Shown here: piece after piece, positions 42,947-52,197 of the stretch
Layout of the letters: each line of letters starts with the position of its first letter
Numbering within the stretch: position 1 is the stretch's first letter
Assembly (NCBI GenBank): GCA_006226375.1
Contig: SBHC01000079.1
Span: 62,001-126,000 of the forward strand
Direction of reading: 5' to 3'
Length of the DNA stretch: 64,000 nt
Source: Deltaproteobacteria bacterium
GTDB taxonomy: Bacteria; Myxococcota_C; UBA6777
Notes under the pieces: model-generated
The model's database searches: none
Seen by the model: the letters and a program-made list of their open reading frames with translations, nothing else
Told to the model about the DNA's origin: nothing
Translations under genes and position numbers: made by a program

Positions 42947-42953
42947 TATACAT
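42947..42953 (+). promoter_or_regulatory. Possible -10 element before the cNMP-kinase gene
   Basis: TATACAT lies 68-74 nt upstream of the kinase ATG at 43021. No good -35 is at standard spacing; TTCGTC is 16 nt upstream. This is the most promoter-like part of an otherwise featureless 291-nt divergent spacer (42730-43020). Confidence 0.3.
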
Positions 42954-43020
42954 ACCCTCCGACTCAAATGTTTTGGGTTCCTTAGTTTTGAGCGTGGTTT
43001 TCAGCACAGCGTAGAAACGA

Positions 43021-44631
43021 ATGAAAGATCCCTATTACCCAACGTATGAATCCGACATGAAGACGTCCCCCTCTACTGTGGCAGAGGCCGATAACCTTGT
43101 ACGCACAGAGCCAAGGCCGGAACTGCCACCCCAGCGTTACTCAGAGGGGACCCTGATCGCTCGTGGTGGAATGAGCCAGATCTACAAGGTGTACGATCAT
43201 CACCTGCTCCGTCACATCGCGATGAAGACTATCGACGAGCGGCTCAACTCTGAAAACCAACACATCCGCCGATTTGTGGAAGAATCCCAGATCACGGGAC
43301 AGTTGGAACATCCCAACATCATCCCAGTGCACAACATGGGCTGCAACGAGGAAGGCTTCTACTACTTCACCATGAAGATGGTGGACGGCCAAACCCTCGA
43401 ACAATATCTGCAAAGTGACGCCCACGATCTGTACTCCGACAACAGCCTGTACCAAACGCTCCAGATCTTCCTCAAAGTCTGTGATGCGGTGTCGTTTGCA
43501 CACTCACGAGGGGTGATTCACCGGGATCTCAAACCCGCCAACATTATGGTGGGAGATCACGGTCAGGTGTACGTCATGGACTGGGGTATCGCCTACTTGA
43601 TGCCCGACACATCCTCCCAAGATGTCGACGACATGTATTCGGAGAAGACCAGCATCTACCTCGACAGAGGCGGCACCGACGGAGAACAATCCGGCGACAT
43701 TCTCGGAACATGGAACTACATGGCACCCGAGCAGGCCCTCGGTCAAACCAATCTCCTGGGCTTCCACACCGACGTGTTTGCCTTGGGAGCCGTCTTGTAC
43801 GAGATCCTGACCGGTCATCCTCCTTACCAGAGCGAGAACGCGTACCAAGTTCTACAAATGGCGCAGCAAGGAATGTTTGTTCCTCCCCAGGACGCCGTTC
43901 CCCACATGACGCTGCCCCACGGCCTCTGCCAGATCGCCCAACATGCGATGCATCCCAACCCGTTGCTTCGCTACCCCAACGTCGAAAAACTCAAGCATGA
44001 CATTGAGTTGTTCTTGCGCAGCGGCGGGCAGCTGCCTCTGCGCAACTATCCGCCGGGCGAGCTGATCATCCAGGAAGGCGGAGAAGGCAACGCAGCCTTC
44101 GTCATCACGCGAGGCCGCTGTCAGGTGTTCCGGATGGTTGGAGGACGCCAGATCAACCTGAGAGAGATGGGCGAAGGTGAAGTATTCGGCGAGACCTCGA
44201 TCTTCCTCAAGCAGCTTCGCACCGCGAGCGTCAAAGCACTCGACCATGTAACCGTGGCGATCCTCGATCGACAAACCCTCGAACAAAAGATGTTCCAGGA
44301 TTCATGGCTGGGTCGCTTCATTGAGGCCCTCGCCCAACGCTTTATCGACACCGATCGGAAGTGGACCCGCCAACGTCAGACCCTCGAACGCACACAGCTA
44401 CAAGCTCAGCTGTTGGCCTATCTCTGTCATCACAGTGAAACCAACCCACCTTCCGCCCGTTGGAGCCCTCTGTGCGAAGCTCTCTGCCAGCAGATGTCTT
44501 GCTCTCCAGACGACCTTCAACAAACCATTGAATCCCTCAATTTTTTCATCATCGACTTGCACAACGATCGGCTCAGCCTCTCTGCCAACACCCTGCACAA
44601 TTATCTCAACACCCACAGACTTCCCCTCTAA
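43021..44631 (+). CDS. Ser/Thr protein kinase with C-terminal cyclic-nucleotide-binding domain
   Basis: A soluble protein of 536 residues. The kinase domain (about 40-330) has GGMSQIYKV, MKTID, HRDLKPAN (about 166-173) and a DWG metal motif (about 187) instead of DFG, then NYMAPEQALGQ. Residues about 341-423 form a cNMP-binding beta-roll with GELIIQEGGEGNAAFVI and GEVFGETSIF, the phosphate-binding cassette pattern (G-E-(T/S)). The last 90 residues resemble a short helical segment. It may switch kinase activity in response to cAMP/cGMP or c-di-GMP. No membrane helix. The first ATG at 43021 has no strong ribosome site. Confidence 0.88.
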   Translation: MKDPYYPTYESDMKTSPSTVAEADNLVRTEPRPELPPQRYSEGTLIARGGMSQIYKVYDHHLLRHIAMKTIDERLNSENQHIRRFVEESQITGQLEHPNIIPVHNMGCNEEGFYYFTMKMVDGQTLEQYLQSDAHDLYSDNSLYQTLQIFLKVCDAVSFAHSRGVIHRDLKPANIMVGDHGQVYVMDWGIAYLMPDTSSQDVDDMYSEKTSIYLDRGGTDGEQSGDILGTWNYMAPEQALGQTNLLGFHTDVFALGAVLYEILTGHPPYQSENAYQVLQMAQQGMFVPPQDAVPHMTLPHGLCQIAQHAMHPNPLLRYPNVEKLKHDIELFLRSGGQLPLRNYPPGELIIQEGGEGNAAFVITRGRCQVFRMVGGRQINLREMGEGEVFGETSIFLKQLRTASVKALDHVTVAILDRQTLEQKMFQDSWLGRFIEALAQRFIDTDRKWTRQRQTLERTQLQAQLLAYLCHHSETNPPSARWSPLCEALCQQMSCSPDDLQQTIESLNFFIIDLHNDRLSLSANTLHNYLNTHRLPL

Positions 44632-44796
44632 CGTTGGAACCCTAACTTTTTTCCCAGCCTTGTAGATCGTTAATGTCACTCCTGCGTTTTTTTTCCGCCA
44701 AAGTGTAAGCCCCACTGAATTGGTGCGTTCCCCCCACAGAACGACAACAGTTAAGACGTTCCGTCCGCGCAAGAGACGTTGGGAGAAAAACGTACG

Positions 44797-45978
44797 ATGA
44801 GACGCATGATACGACATAGCCTTTGGATCACAATGAGTCTGGCCTTGGTTGGGATGTTCCTCAGCCCCAACGAGGCACAAGCACAAAAGACCTGGGGGAT
44901 CTCCCTGGAACCCTCCGAAACGTCGGGAGGAAACGAACGAGAGTTTGCTCCCCCTCCGCCACCTCGCTACCGGCATTACCGTCGACGCTACCGACACATT
45001 CGAAAGTACCGACGACGTTACCGACGGCGCTACCGACGACGCTGTCGACGCAGGTATCCCAGGTATCGTTACCGGTGTGGAGTCCGTCGCCGCAGACCCA
45101 ACGCTGGCTTTTCGTTGGGGACTTCACGGCTGTGGGTCGATCCAGATCAAGGCAACCTGAGCTGGGACCTGAAACTCGCCCGACTCTGGATGGAAGCGCC
45201 TGTGGAGAATGGCTTGTGGGTGGGAACCAACTTCCAGGTCCTTCACATGCAAGGAAATCGATGGTTTGAAAACATCCGACGCGGTGACTTCAGCCAACAA
45301 TCCCGTCGCTGGATGGATATGGAGCTGTCCCTTCGTTACAACGTCTGGTACATGCGAGCCGGCTGGACCAGCTTCCGCGAGGTGCTCTGGAATGTGCCTG
45401 ACAATGTGGCCCAGGCTGTGGCTCGGGAGAACCCCGGCTTCAACCCCAACAAGATCAAGACCTCCATGCACGGACTCGGCGACAACTTCATCCTGCCGTA
45501 TGCCGTCACTGGACTTCGTGCAGGACCTCTGCAAATTGAAGCGGGCGCACAGTTGTTGGGCTGGGATCTGCGAAGCTACCGGCTCCACTCCTCCCTCACC
45601 CTCGCCAAGTGGGGTCTCGGTGTGCAACTCACAGCAGCCTACCAGGAAGACGGCATGCGAATGCGTCTGGCCCGAGAAGGCGAAGACGAAGACGACATCG
45701 ACAGCAACTCCCTCGCCCATGCTATCTGGCAGCGACGCTTCTGGGAGATTGGCCTGGCCGCAACCGCCGACCTCGCTGCGCTGTTCGGCTGGAACAAGAA
45801 CAAGTGGCTGGGTCCTTTGCAACTGATGGTCGGTGTCCGCTACCGCAACATCCTGGAGAACAGATTGGAGACGGTCTCCGAACAGCTACTCTTTGCTGAA
45901 GCGCCCGGAAGCCAGTGGACATTCTTCGCCGGCCTGCAAATCGCCTTCGGTAGCGGTAATCCTGTGCTTATGCACTGA
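44797..45978 (+). CDS. Outer-membrane barrel protein with Arg/Tyr-rich repeat
   Basis: A protein of 393 residues. Signal peptide (about 1-30, ending in AQAQ). Residues about 50-100 are an RRYRRRYRRR-type basic tract with Tyr every third or fourth residue. The rest shows alternating amphipathic strands (LSWDLKLARLWMEAPVENGLWVGTNFQV, WTFFAGLQIAFGSGN) consistent with an outer-membrane barrel; it ends LMH rather than with a classical Phe. ATG at 44797 has GGGAGA about 12 nt upstream. The basic tract could bind lipopolysaccharide, nucleic acid or anionic polymers; that is inference. Confidence 0.75.
   Translation: MRRMIRHSLWITMSLALVGMFLSPNEAQAQKTWGISLEPSETSGGNEREFAPPPPPRYRHYRRRYRHIRKYRRRYRRRYRRRCRRRYPRYRYRCGVRRRRPNAGFSLGTSRLWVDPDQGNLSWDLKLARLWMEAPVENGLWVGTNFQVLHMQGNRWFENIRRGDFSQQSRRWMDMELSLRYNVWYMRAGWTSFREVLWNVPDNVAQAVARENPGFNPNKIKTSMHGLGDNFILPYAVTGLRAGPLQIEAGAQLLGWDLRSYRLHSSLTLAKWGLGVQLTAAYQEDGMRMRLAREGEDEDDIDSNSLAHAIWQRRFWEIGLAATADLAALFGWNKNKWLGPLQLMVGVRYRNILENRLETVSEQLLFAEAPGSQWTFFAGLQIAFGSGNPVLMH
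44967..45105 (+). repeat. Arg/Tyr-rich coding repeat
   Basis: A run of imperfect 9- to 12-bp units of the type cgacgctac encodes RRYRRRYRRR and variants inside the preceding barrel protein. The DNA is strongly skewed to C, G and A and has the look of repeat expansion. Confidence 0.7.
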
Positions 45979-46121
45979 GAGCCCATCGCCAATATCCAGA
46001 AGCAAGAGAAAGAGACCTCCACCACCTGAGAACCCAAGAACGCTCACATTCACTCCCTCTACTTCCCAACCCAATCCATCCATACAATTCAAGCTAGGCA
46101 CGTCTTCAACGATGAAGTATA

Positions 46122-47372
46122 GTGGGTCCATTCGACAAAGGATTCAGTGAAAACGCCAAGGAGCAGGGCAAGGTGGATCTCCAAGAGGCATGCCAACAAG
46201 CAGCAGAGTACGCGGCGGAGGGATTTCTCGACTCAGCAGTCAAACTCTACCAGTCCATCCTGCAGCACTACCCAGAGCATCTCGACGCCCAAGCCGGTTT
46301 GGCTCGGCTGCTACTCCAGGCGGACCAATGGGACGTCGCCCACCGCTTGATCCAACATATCCTGGCGACCCACCCCAAGCACTACCAAACGTTCCTTCTC
46401 CTGGGACTGACGAAAGAACAAACGGATCTCCCCAAGGCCATTGCGTGGGTCCAGCAAGCCTGTGACAAAGGCAAGCATGATCCCATGGTGGTCTTTCACC
46501 TTGCGCGTTTGTGGTTCAAGTACAGCGAACACCACGAAGACGCTCTGAGCCAAGCTTTTTCTGCGATCAACCAGGCGTACAAACACTCTCCCCAGGCTCC
46601 TGTCATTTTGCAGCTTCGGGCTCGTATCCTACGGGACATGGGCAACCGTGAGGAGTGCCGCAGAAATTTGAAAGAAGCGCTGCGCCTCAATCCTCGTCAC
46701 CTCCCGTCGTATCTGACCCTGATCAACCTGGAGATGGAAGACAGCAACCTCAACGAGACCTTGCATCTGCTTCGCGAAGCCCACCGCTGGTGTGGGGCGC
46801 ACCCTGCCCTGGCGTCGTTGGAGATGAGCATGCAAACGATGAGGGGACATTGGGATGAAGCAGCGCACAGTGCCCACCGGCTAGCCCAACAAATGCCTGG
46901 CTCCTTTGAAGCCCACCTGCAACTTGGCATCCTCCACCTGCTCCAAGGTCAATCAACACAGGCCGAAGAGGACTTGCTTCTGGCTCACCGTCTGAACCCC
47001 CAGCACTGGGAACCTCTGTTCTTGTTGGGCCAACTTCACAAGCACATGCAACAATACCAGTCCGCATTTCGTTTCCTTCGAGAGTCCTCGCTTCGGGCCC
47101 CTGAACGTTGGCAGCCCCTCAATGAACTGGGCCTTGTCAACCTGATGCTCCGCGACTTTGATGAAGCGCTTCGTTGCCTGGCGCAAGCACTGCAAGTTGC
47201 GCCGGAAGAAACCACGCCGTTGTTCAACACCGCGTTGGCACACTTCAAAAACAGCGACTGGGCCGAAGCACAGACCTTTTGCGAGCACTTGCTGCAACGA
47301 CCTGGACTGCCCCAACCGACACGCGAAGCCACTCTCTTGCTGTTACAACAAATGGAGGTCCACGATGAATGA
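46122..47372 (+). CDS. TPR-repeat protein
   Basis: A soluble protein of 416 residues with about ten helical TPR units, for example LYQSILQHYPEHLDAQAGLARLL, LIQHILATHPKHYQTFLLLG, REECRRNLKEALRLNPRHLPSYL and ALRCLAQALQVAPEETTPLFN. TPR arrays bind partner proteins. No signal peptide or catalytic motif. The start is GTG at 46122. Its stop overlaps the next start by 8 nt (ATGAATGA), so it is translationally coupled to the FAD oxidase gene. Confidence 0.85.
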   Translation: MGPFDKGFSENAKEQGKVDLQEACQQAAEYAAEGFLDSAVKLYQSILQHYPEHLDAQAGLARLLLQADQWDVAHRLIQHILATHPKHYQTFLLLGLTKEQTDLPKAIAWVQQACDKGKHDPMVVFHLARLWFKYSEHHEDALSQAFSAINQAYKHSPQAPVILQLRARILRDMGNREECRRNLKEALRLNPRHLPSYLTLINLEMEDSNLNETLHLLREAHRWCGAHPALASLEMSMQTMRGHWDEAAHSAHRLAQQMPGSFEAHLQLGILHLLQGQSTQAEEDLLLAHRLNPQHWEPLFLLGQLHKHMQQYQSAFRFLRESSLRAPERWQPLNELGLVNLMLRDFDEALRCLAQALQVAPEETTPLFNTALAHFKNSDWAEAQTFCEHLLQRPGLPQPTREATLLLLQQMEVHDE

Positions 47373-49014
47373 GCCACTTAGCGTCTGGGGTTGGGGCCAT
47401 GCCTCCAAGTTCCCACCAACCGAGGAACGCAACGCACTCGCCGAGCAAGTCGGGATGATGCTGGGATTGCCTGGACTCTCTGCCAAAGAGCCCGTAGCTC
47501 TCGACGATGTAGAGATGCCAGCCCCACGCATTGAAATCCCCGCATCCTTGGCGTCGTTCTGTACAATCGACAAGGCAGAACGTGCCCGTCACTCCTATGG
47601 ACGAAGCTTTCCCGATATTCTTCGCGGGTTCCAGGGTCGCTATGACTCTCCACCCGACATCGTCGCCTACCCCACCAAAGAAGCCCACATCGAAGCCGCC
47701 CTCTCCTGGTGCAGTGAGCACGGTGTACGTTTGATTCCTTTTGGCGGCGGGACCAGCGTGGTTGGTGGTGTCGAGAGCCGACGCTCAGACGACTCGCAAG
47801 CGGTCATGTCACTCGACCTCACGAAGATGGACCGGGTGCTCTCCGTGGATGAAACCAACCTCACAGCTCGAATCCAGGCCGGTGCGCGCGGCCCTGTTCT
47901 GGAGGAGCAGCTCGCTTCCCAAGGATTAACGCTGCGCCACTTCCCCCAGTCGTTTGAATTTTCCACCTTGGGCGGTTGGGTAGCCACACGAGCCGGCGGA
48001 CATTTCGCCACGCTCTACACCCACATCGATGACCTTGTCTCCTCGGTTCGTATGTTGACTCCTTCTGGCGTTTGGCAAACCCGGACGCTCCCGGCGTCAG
48101 GCGCAGGACCCGACCCCAACCGCATCGTGCTTGGCTCGGAAGGAGCGTTGGGAGTTATCACAGAGGCAGAGGTTCGAGTCCGACCCAAGCCGCGCTGGCG
48201 AGCCAAAGCCAACGTCCACTTTACCGACTGGCAGCAAGCCCTTGATGCCGTCCGAAGCATTGCTCAGTCTGGCCTATACCCGGCCAACTGCCGGCTCCTC
48301 GACGCGCGGGAGGCCATGCTCCACAGCGTCTCGTTCGACCAAAGCCATGTGTTGTTGTTGGGCTTTGAATCGGCGCACCACAACGTGGAATCCTGGCTGC
48401 AACAGGCCTTGGCGATTGCAGAGTCGTTTGGAGGGACGTTGCCTGAGCCTCCCAAAGTTACAGACGCCCAAGAAGGCAACAAAGCCCGAGGGTCCCAAGA
48501 CGGCGCGGCCGCACAAGCCTGGCGTCAATCGTTTTTGTACGCCCCTTACCTCTTCAATACGCTCGTAAGCCTCGGTGTGTTGGTTGACACCTTTGAAACC
48601 GCTTGCACCTGGAGTCAGTTTCCTGCGCTTCACGCCGCTGTTATCAAAAACGTTCGTGGGGCGCTCAAGGAGCAGTGTGGAACAGGGTTCTTGTCCTGTC
48701 GTTTCACCCATGTCTATCCGGATGGTCCGGCTCCGTACTACACCTTCATCGGACCCGCCCAAGAAGGCCGTGAGATCGAACAGTGGCTGGCTGTGAAGTC
48801 AGCAGCCAGCCAAACGCTGTACGACTTTGGGGCAACCAGCACCCACCACCACGCAGTGGGTCGCTACCATCGACCCTGGTATGCCCAAGAAGTTCCTGAG
48901 CTTTACCTGCAAACCTTGCAAGCCGCCAAGGAAACACTGGATCCCGCCGGGATCTTAAACCCTGGAGTGCTGCTTCAAGACCCCAAGGACCCCAACCCCG
49001 ATAACCTTCTTTAA
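47365..49014 (+). CDS. Alkylglycerone-phosphate-synthase-like FAD-linked oxidase
   Basis: A protein of 549 residues of the FAD-binding type 4 / VAO family. The FAD-binding region has RLIPFGGGTSVVGGVE, GGWVATRAGGHFATLY and HIDDLVSSVRMLTPSG, then GSEGALGVITEAEVRVRP. The C-terminal motif DFGATSTHHHAVGRYHRPW with three His resembles the catalytic region of alkyl-dihydroxyacetone-phosphate synthase, the ether-bond-forming enzyme. The family also contains D-lactate and glycolate dehydrogenases, so substrate is not certain. Myxobacteria make ether lipids, which makes this assignment attractive. It starts at ATG 47365, overlapping the TPR gene. Confidence 0.85.
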   Translation: MNEPLSVWGWGHASKFPPTEERNALAEQVGMMLGLPGLSAKEPVALDDVEMPAPRIEIPASLASFCTIDKAERARHSYGRSFPDILRGFQGRYDSPPDIVAYPTKEAHIEAALSWCSEHGVRLIPFGGGTSVVGGVESRRSDDSQAVMSLDLTKMDRVLSVDETNLTARIQAGARGPVLEEQLASQGLTLRHFPQSFEFSTLGGWVATRAGGHFATLYTHIDDLVSSVRMLTPSGVWQTRTLPASGAGPDPNRIVLGSEGALGVITEAEVRVRPKPRWRAKANVHFTDWQQALDAVRSIAQSGLYPANCRLLDAREAMLHSVSFDQSHVLLLGFESAHHNVESWLQQALAIAESFGGTLPEPPKVTDAQEGNKARGSQDGAAAQAWRQSFLYAPYLFNTLVSLGVLVDTFETACTWSQFPALHAAVIKNVRGALKEQCGTGFLSCRFTHVYPDGPAPYYTFIGPAQEGREIEQWLAVKSAASQTLYDFGATSTHHHAVGRYHRPWYAQEVPELYLQTLQAAKETLDPAGILNPGVLLQDPKDPNPDNLL

Positions 49015-49150
49015 ACCAACAATGACACAATGGCTTCACAAGATTCTCGTCGTGCTGTGACACGAAACACCTTGCGTTTGCCCCCTCACCGAACCTATCT
49101 TCACAGCACGTTGGAATCTCGTTCGACCCGGACTCACAAGGACAACATTG

Positions 49151-51562
49151 GTGGAACACAACGACGTTCACTCCTCGGAGCAAGAAGACGCGTATCTTCT
49201 CCTACGTTTTCCCGAGAACATCCGGGAGAGCGCAGGCCTACCTGTATCCTCTAAAGCCTACCCAAGTCCTACAAAGACAACACGACCCCCCAAAAAGCGA
49301 CGGTGGTTCCTTCGCCTGGTTCTTTTGACGCTGTTCCTTGGATTGGGTCTGGGCGGCGTTGTCGCTTGGGCGCTTGAACTGGAATACCGCGAGCACCAGC
49401 AACTGGGCGTACGCTCCGCACAGCTTAAGAAGGAGTGGAGCGCCGCCAAAAACAAGCTACAGCAAGGTCGAAAGAAAGCCATTTACAACTCGTTGCCCCG
49501 CTACCTTAAGCATTTGGACCAGACGCTGAAGCTGATGCAGCGCAGCTACGACCGCTACTGCAAAACGCCCAAACGCAAACCCCTCCAGTGGAAGTGGCCC
49601 AACGATCGCAAGACCTTTCAGGCTCAATGGCACAATGTCAGGCGATGGTCCTGGCGGTCGCTTCGCAAGCCTTATACCCAAGCTCGCACCTGGGTTGTTC
49701 CCAAAACCCAGAAGCTCCAAACCGACAACGAACGACGGAAACACTGCAAAAACCAAACCCAGGCTTTGCTCTCTCAGTTGAAGGTCCGCTTGGAGTCAAG
49801 CAGTCAGCAGCTGTTGCAAGAAGCCCGGCGGCATCTCCGCTGGTACCAATGGTGTCATGTAACATGGGCACGTTACGAACACGACCCGGAACACCACACC
49901 TATCTGAGTCTCCTGAGAAACAACAGCTGCCGCTCGGCGTGCCGTCGTCGAAACAGTCGCGTCTGCCGAAGCTGTTGGTTGAAACAACGGCTTGCACTCC
50001 ACCTCTCACAAACTCGAATGCGACAATACCGTCGGCTCCTTCGACAGGAATCCTCACGCCGTTGCAAGCATTGGATTCGCAAGAGCAAGAAACCTTCTCA
50101 CCAGGGCATTTTCCATGTAGGAGAATACTTCTGGAGGGTCCAACGAGTCCTCTCGTACACACACTGGCTCGAACGACATAAGATGTGCGACGAGTCGTGT
50201 CAGAACCTCCGGAAAGAGTGGGGCTTTCAACTTAAGCTATCAGCGGACAAGGCCAACGCTCGAATCTACGTTCGCTTGTGGCCGGAGTACATCAAGGCCC
50301 CCACGTCGTGGCTTCGCCAGATCGCAGAGAAGCCCTTGGGAAAAGCAGACGGCAACGTCGTGTGGCTGCCGGCGCTCCGTACCGACTTGGTGCCCAGCCC
50401 GATACCACGACAGCTTTGGTATCTGCTCCTGGTGGTGGAACCCAAAAGCCGCCACAGCGCGCTCCTTCCACTCGCCCCAGAAGCAGGTGGAACCCACGAA
50501 CAATCCATCCTGTTGAAGCCGATTGAGATCTACAACGACGGCCGACTTTTGGTTCGTCACCCCACTTTCTCCCGAGATGGCAAGTGGCTGTCCTTTGCAA
50601 CATTGCAACCTGGCCCAGGCGAACCCACACCAGATCTGGACTCACCGCTTTGCACCACAATGGCCAAGACACCGACCACCCAGTGGCGCTCTGCCATTAG
50701 CGTCTACCCTGTGAATGCCAAAGGACTTCCAACCTCAAGTGGGATTCATCGAAAAACCCAAGCCAGCCTTCGTTATCTTCAGTTTGAGGAGTTTGGCTCG
50801 GGCCTGCACTTGCTGGTGTCTTCCCAACAACCTCCCGAAGAGATAAAGGTCAAGCCCAGAGAACCTGTTGACCCTCTGCTTGTTCCGGAACAGCCCCAGA
50901 ACAAAACCACTGACGGGGTCTCGTTGTGGAAGATGGAGGTCACCCCTCAGAGCGCAACGCCCTTTGGAACCCCCAACCGAATCTCCCGGTCGTCCAACAC
51001 AAGCCTCGATCTTCCGTTCCAGCGAGGCACACACTTTCCTTCCGTGTTAAGGATGCGTTGTCCAACACCGTCTTCGCTGCAGCTGCTTCACAACGGCCCT
51101 GAACGTCCGGACATGTTGCCTCTTCCACAAGGATACAAGCTGCTCCACGCGACCTCCAGCCAAGATTGGGTTGCGTTGTTGTTGCACCGAATAGACACAG
51201 GAACACCTGCGCTGATGCGCCAACGTCGCCCCCTTCGTTGGGGAGTCCAGCCCGATCTAAAGAGGCTGCTTTCTCCGTTTCGTCAGGCTCAACAGGTGAG
51301 GGATTGGACCTTGCTTGCTGGAGCCAACGTGAAAGATCCAGTGCTCGGTCTGTCTACTGCGAACCGTCAGACATTGTGGGAAGAGCAACCTCATGTTCGT
51401 TACCTGGATCCTGCGATACACTGGAGAAGTCGTCGGATTTTTGTGGTACAGCATTGGAAGATACCGGGCTCGTCTTCGTGGAGACCGTCAGCCACCTTTC
51501 TCGTATCGCGCCCGCTGCCGAAATCATTCTTGACAGCGGCAACGTCTACCCAAGATAGATAG
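49151..51562 (+). CDS. Large single-pass membrane protein with a possible beta-propeller
   Basis: A protein of 803 residues that I do not recognise as a known family. One membrane helix (about 52-75) follows a basic, Pro-rich N-terminus. A Lys/Arg/Gln-rich helical region with Cys-x-x-Cys pairs (about 90-350) leads to a C-terminal region containing LLVRHPTFSRDGKWLSFATLQPG, a TolB/WD40-like blade phrase, and other loosely repeated segments. The protein is very basic. Start is uncertain: GTG at 49151 or TTG at 49148. It lies between the FAD oxidase and a secreted barrel gene on the plus strand. Confidence 0.6.
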   Translation: MEHNDVHSSEQEDAYLLLRFPENIRESAGLPVSSKAYPSPTKTTRPPKKRRWFLRLVLLTLFLGLGLGGVVAWALELEYREHQQLGVRSAQLKKEWSAAKNKLQQGRKKAIYNSLPRYLKHLDQTLKLMQRSYDRYCKTPKRKPLQWKWPNDRKTFQAQWHNVRRWSWRSLRKPYTQARTWVVPKTQKLQTDNERRKHCKNQTQALLSQLKVRLESSSQQLLQEARRHLRWYQWCHVTWARYEHDPEHHTYLSLLRNNSCRSACRRRNSRVCRSCWLKQRLALHLSQTRMRQYRRLLRQESSRRCKHWIRKSKKPSHQGIFHVGEYFWRVQRVLSYTHWLERHKMCDESCQNLRKEWGFQLKLSADKANARIYVRLWPEYIKAPTSWLRQIAEKPLGKADGNVVWLPALRTDLVPSPIPRQLWYLLLVVEPKSRHSALLPLAPEAGGTHEQSILLKPIEIYNDGRLLVRHPTFSRDGKWLSFATLQPGPGEPTPDLDSPLCTTMAKTPTTQWRSAISVYPVNAKGLPTSSGIHRKTQASLRYLQFEEFGSGLHLLVSSQQPPEEIKVKPREPVDPLLVPEQPQNKTTDGVSLWKMEVTPQSATPFGTPNRISRSSNTSLDLPFQRGTHFPSVLRMRCPTPSSLQLLHNGPERPDMLPLPQGYKLLHATSSQDWVALLLHRIDTGTPALMRQRRPLRWGVQPDLKRLLSPFRQAQQVRDWTLLAGANVKDPVLGLSTANRQTLWEEQPHVRYLDPAIHWRSRRIFVVQHWKIPGSSSWRPSATFLVSRPLPKSFLTAATSTQDR

Positions 51563-51624
51563 CCATGGCATCGAAGAACCGCTCACGCTCACTTTTTTCC
51601 AGTAGCATCCCAGGAGAGGGACAC

Positions 51625-52179
51625 ATGTGTGACCGTCCAACACTCTGTTTTCCCAAGCGGCTTTCACTTCTCTTGGCCACCCTGTTGGGTCTCACGCTGT
51701 GGATGAGCACCCCCCAAGCCCAAGCCAGCACCGTATCGTATGGCTACATCGGCTTTGACAACCATCCAGACGCCGACACCCAGCCCGACCACCAGATCAT
51801 GGTGACGGACGGGTACTGTATGTTCATCGACTACAGCGGCCCCTTCAATCGACTCTGTGTGGAGGCTGGCGTTGGATTTCGTTTTGCTCCGAGCTTTGCC
51901 TTTGATGTCCACGCTCAGATGGTGCTCCATCACATCTGGCTGCGACCTTACATCTACGGTGCTTTCTTCAGCATTGGTCCGATGTTTACAGCCATTCCAG
52001 AATTCTATGGAGGCTTCCGCATGTCGGCAGGGTTTCACTTTTACTTTGCGGCCCCAAGCATCGAGTTTCAGCAGGTATTTGACGCCCAAGGCACACCCAT
52101 CACGCGAGTGTTGGTTCAGTTGACGGTGCCGATCCCAACCGGTAGTATCAACTTTGCGTTGGGCAACGTGGGGTTGTAA
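51625..52179 (+). CDS. Small secreted or outer-membrane beta protein
   Basis: A protein of 184 residues. A signal peptide (about 1-35, ending AQAS) follows the start at ATG 51625, which has AGGAGAGG 5-12 nt upstream. The mature part alternates short strands rich in Phe, Tyr and Gly (VSYGYIGF, GVGFRFAPSFAFDVHAQ, GAFFSIGPMF, GGFRMSAGFHFYF), typical of a small barrel, and ends VGL. No function is known. It is followed by the Cys-rich lipoprotein after 18 nt. Confidence 0.72.
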   Translation: MCDRPTLCFPKRLSLLLATLLGLTLWMSTPQAQASTVSYGYIGFDNHPDADTQPDHQIMVTDGYCMFIDYSGPFNRLCVEAGVGFRFAPSFAFDVHAQMVLHHIWLRPYIYGAFFSIGPMFTAIPEFYGGFRMSAGFHFYFAAPSIEFQQVFDAQGTPITRVLVQLTVPIPTGSINFALGNVGL

Positions 52180-52197
52180 TTTGTAGGGAGAAACTTA

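Noticed and set aside
44687..44694. Run of eight T after the cNMP-kinase gene as a terminator
   Set aside because: No stable GC-rich hairpin precedes it.
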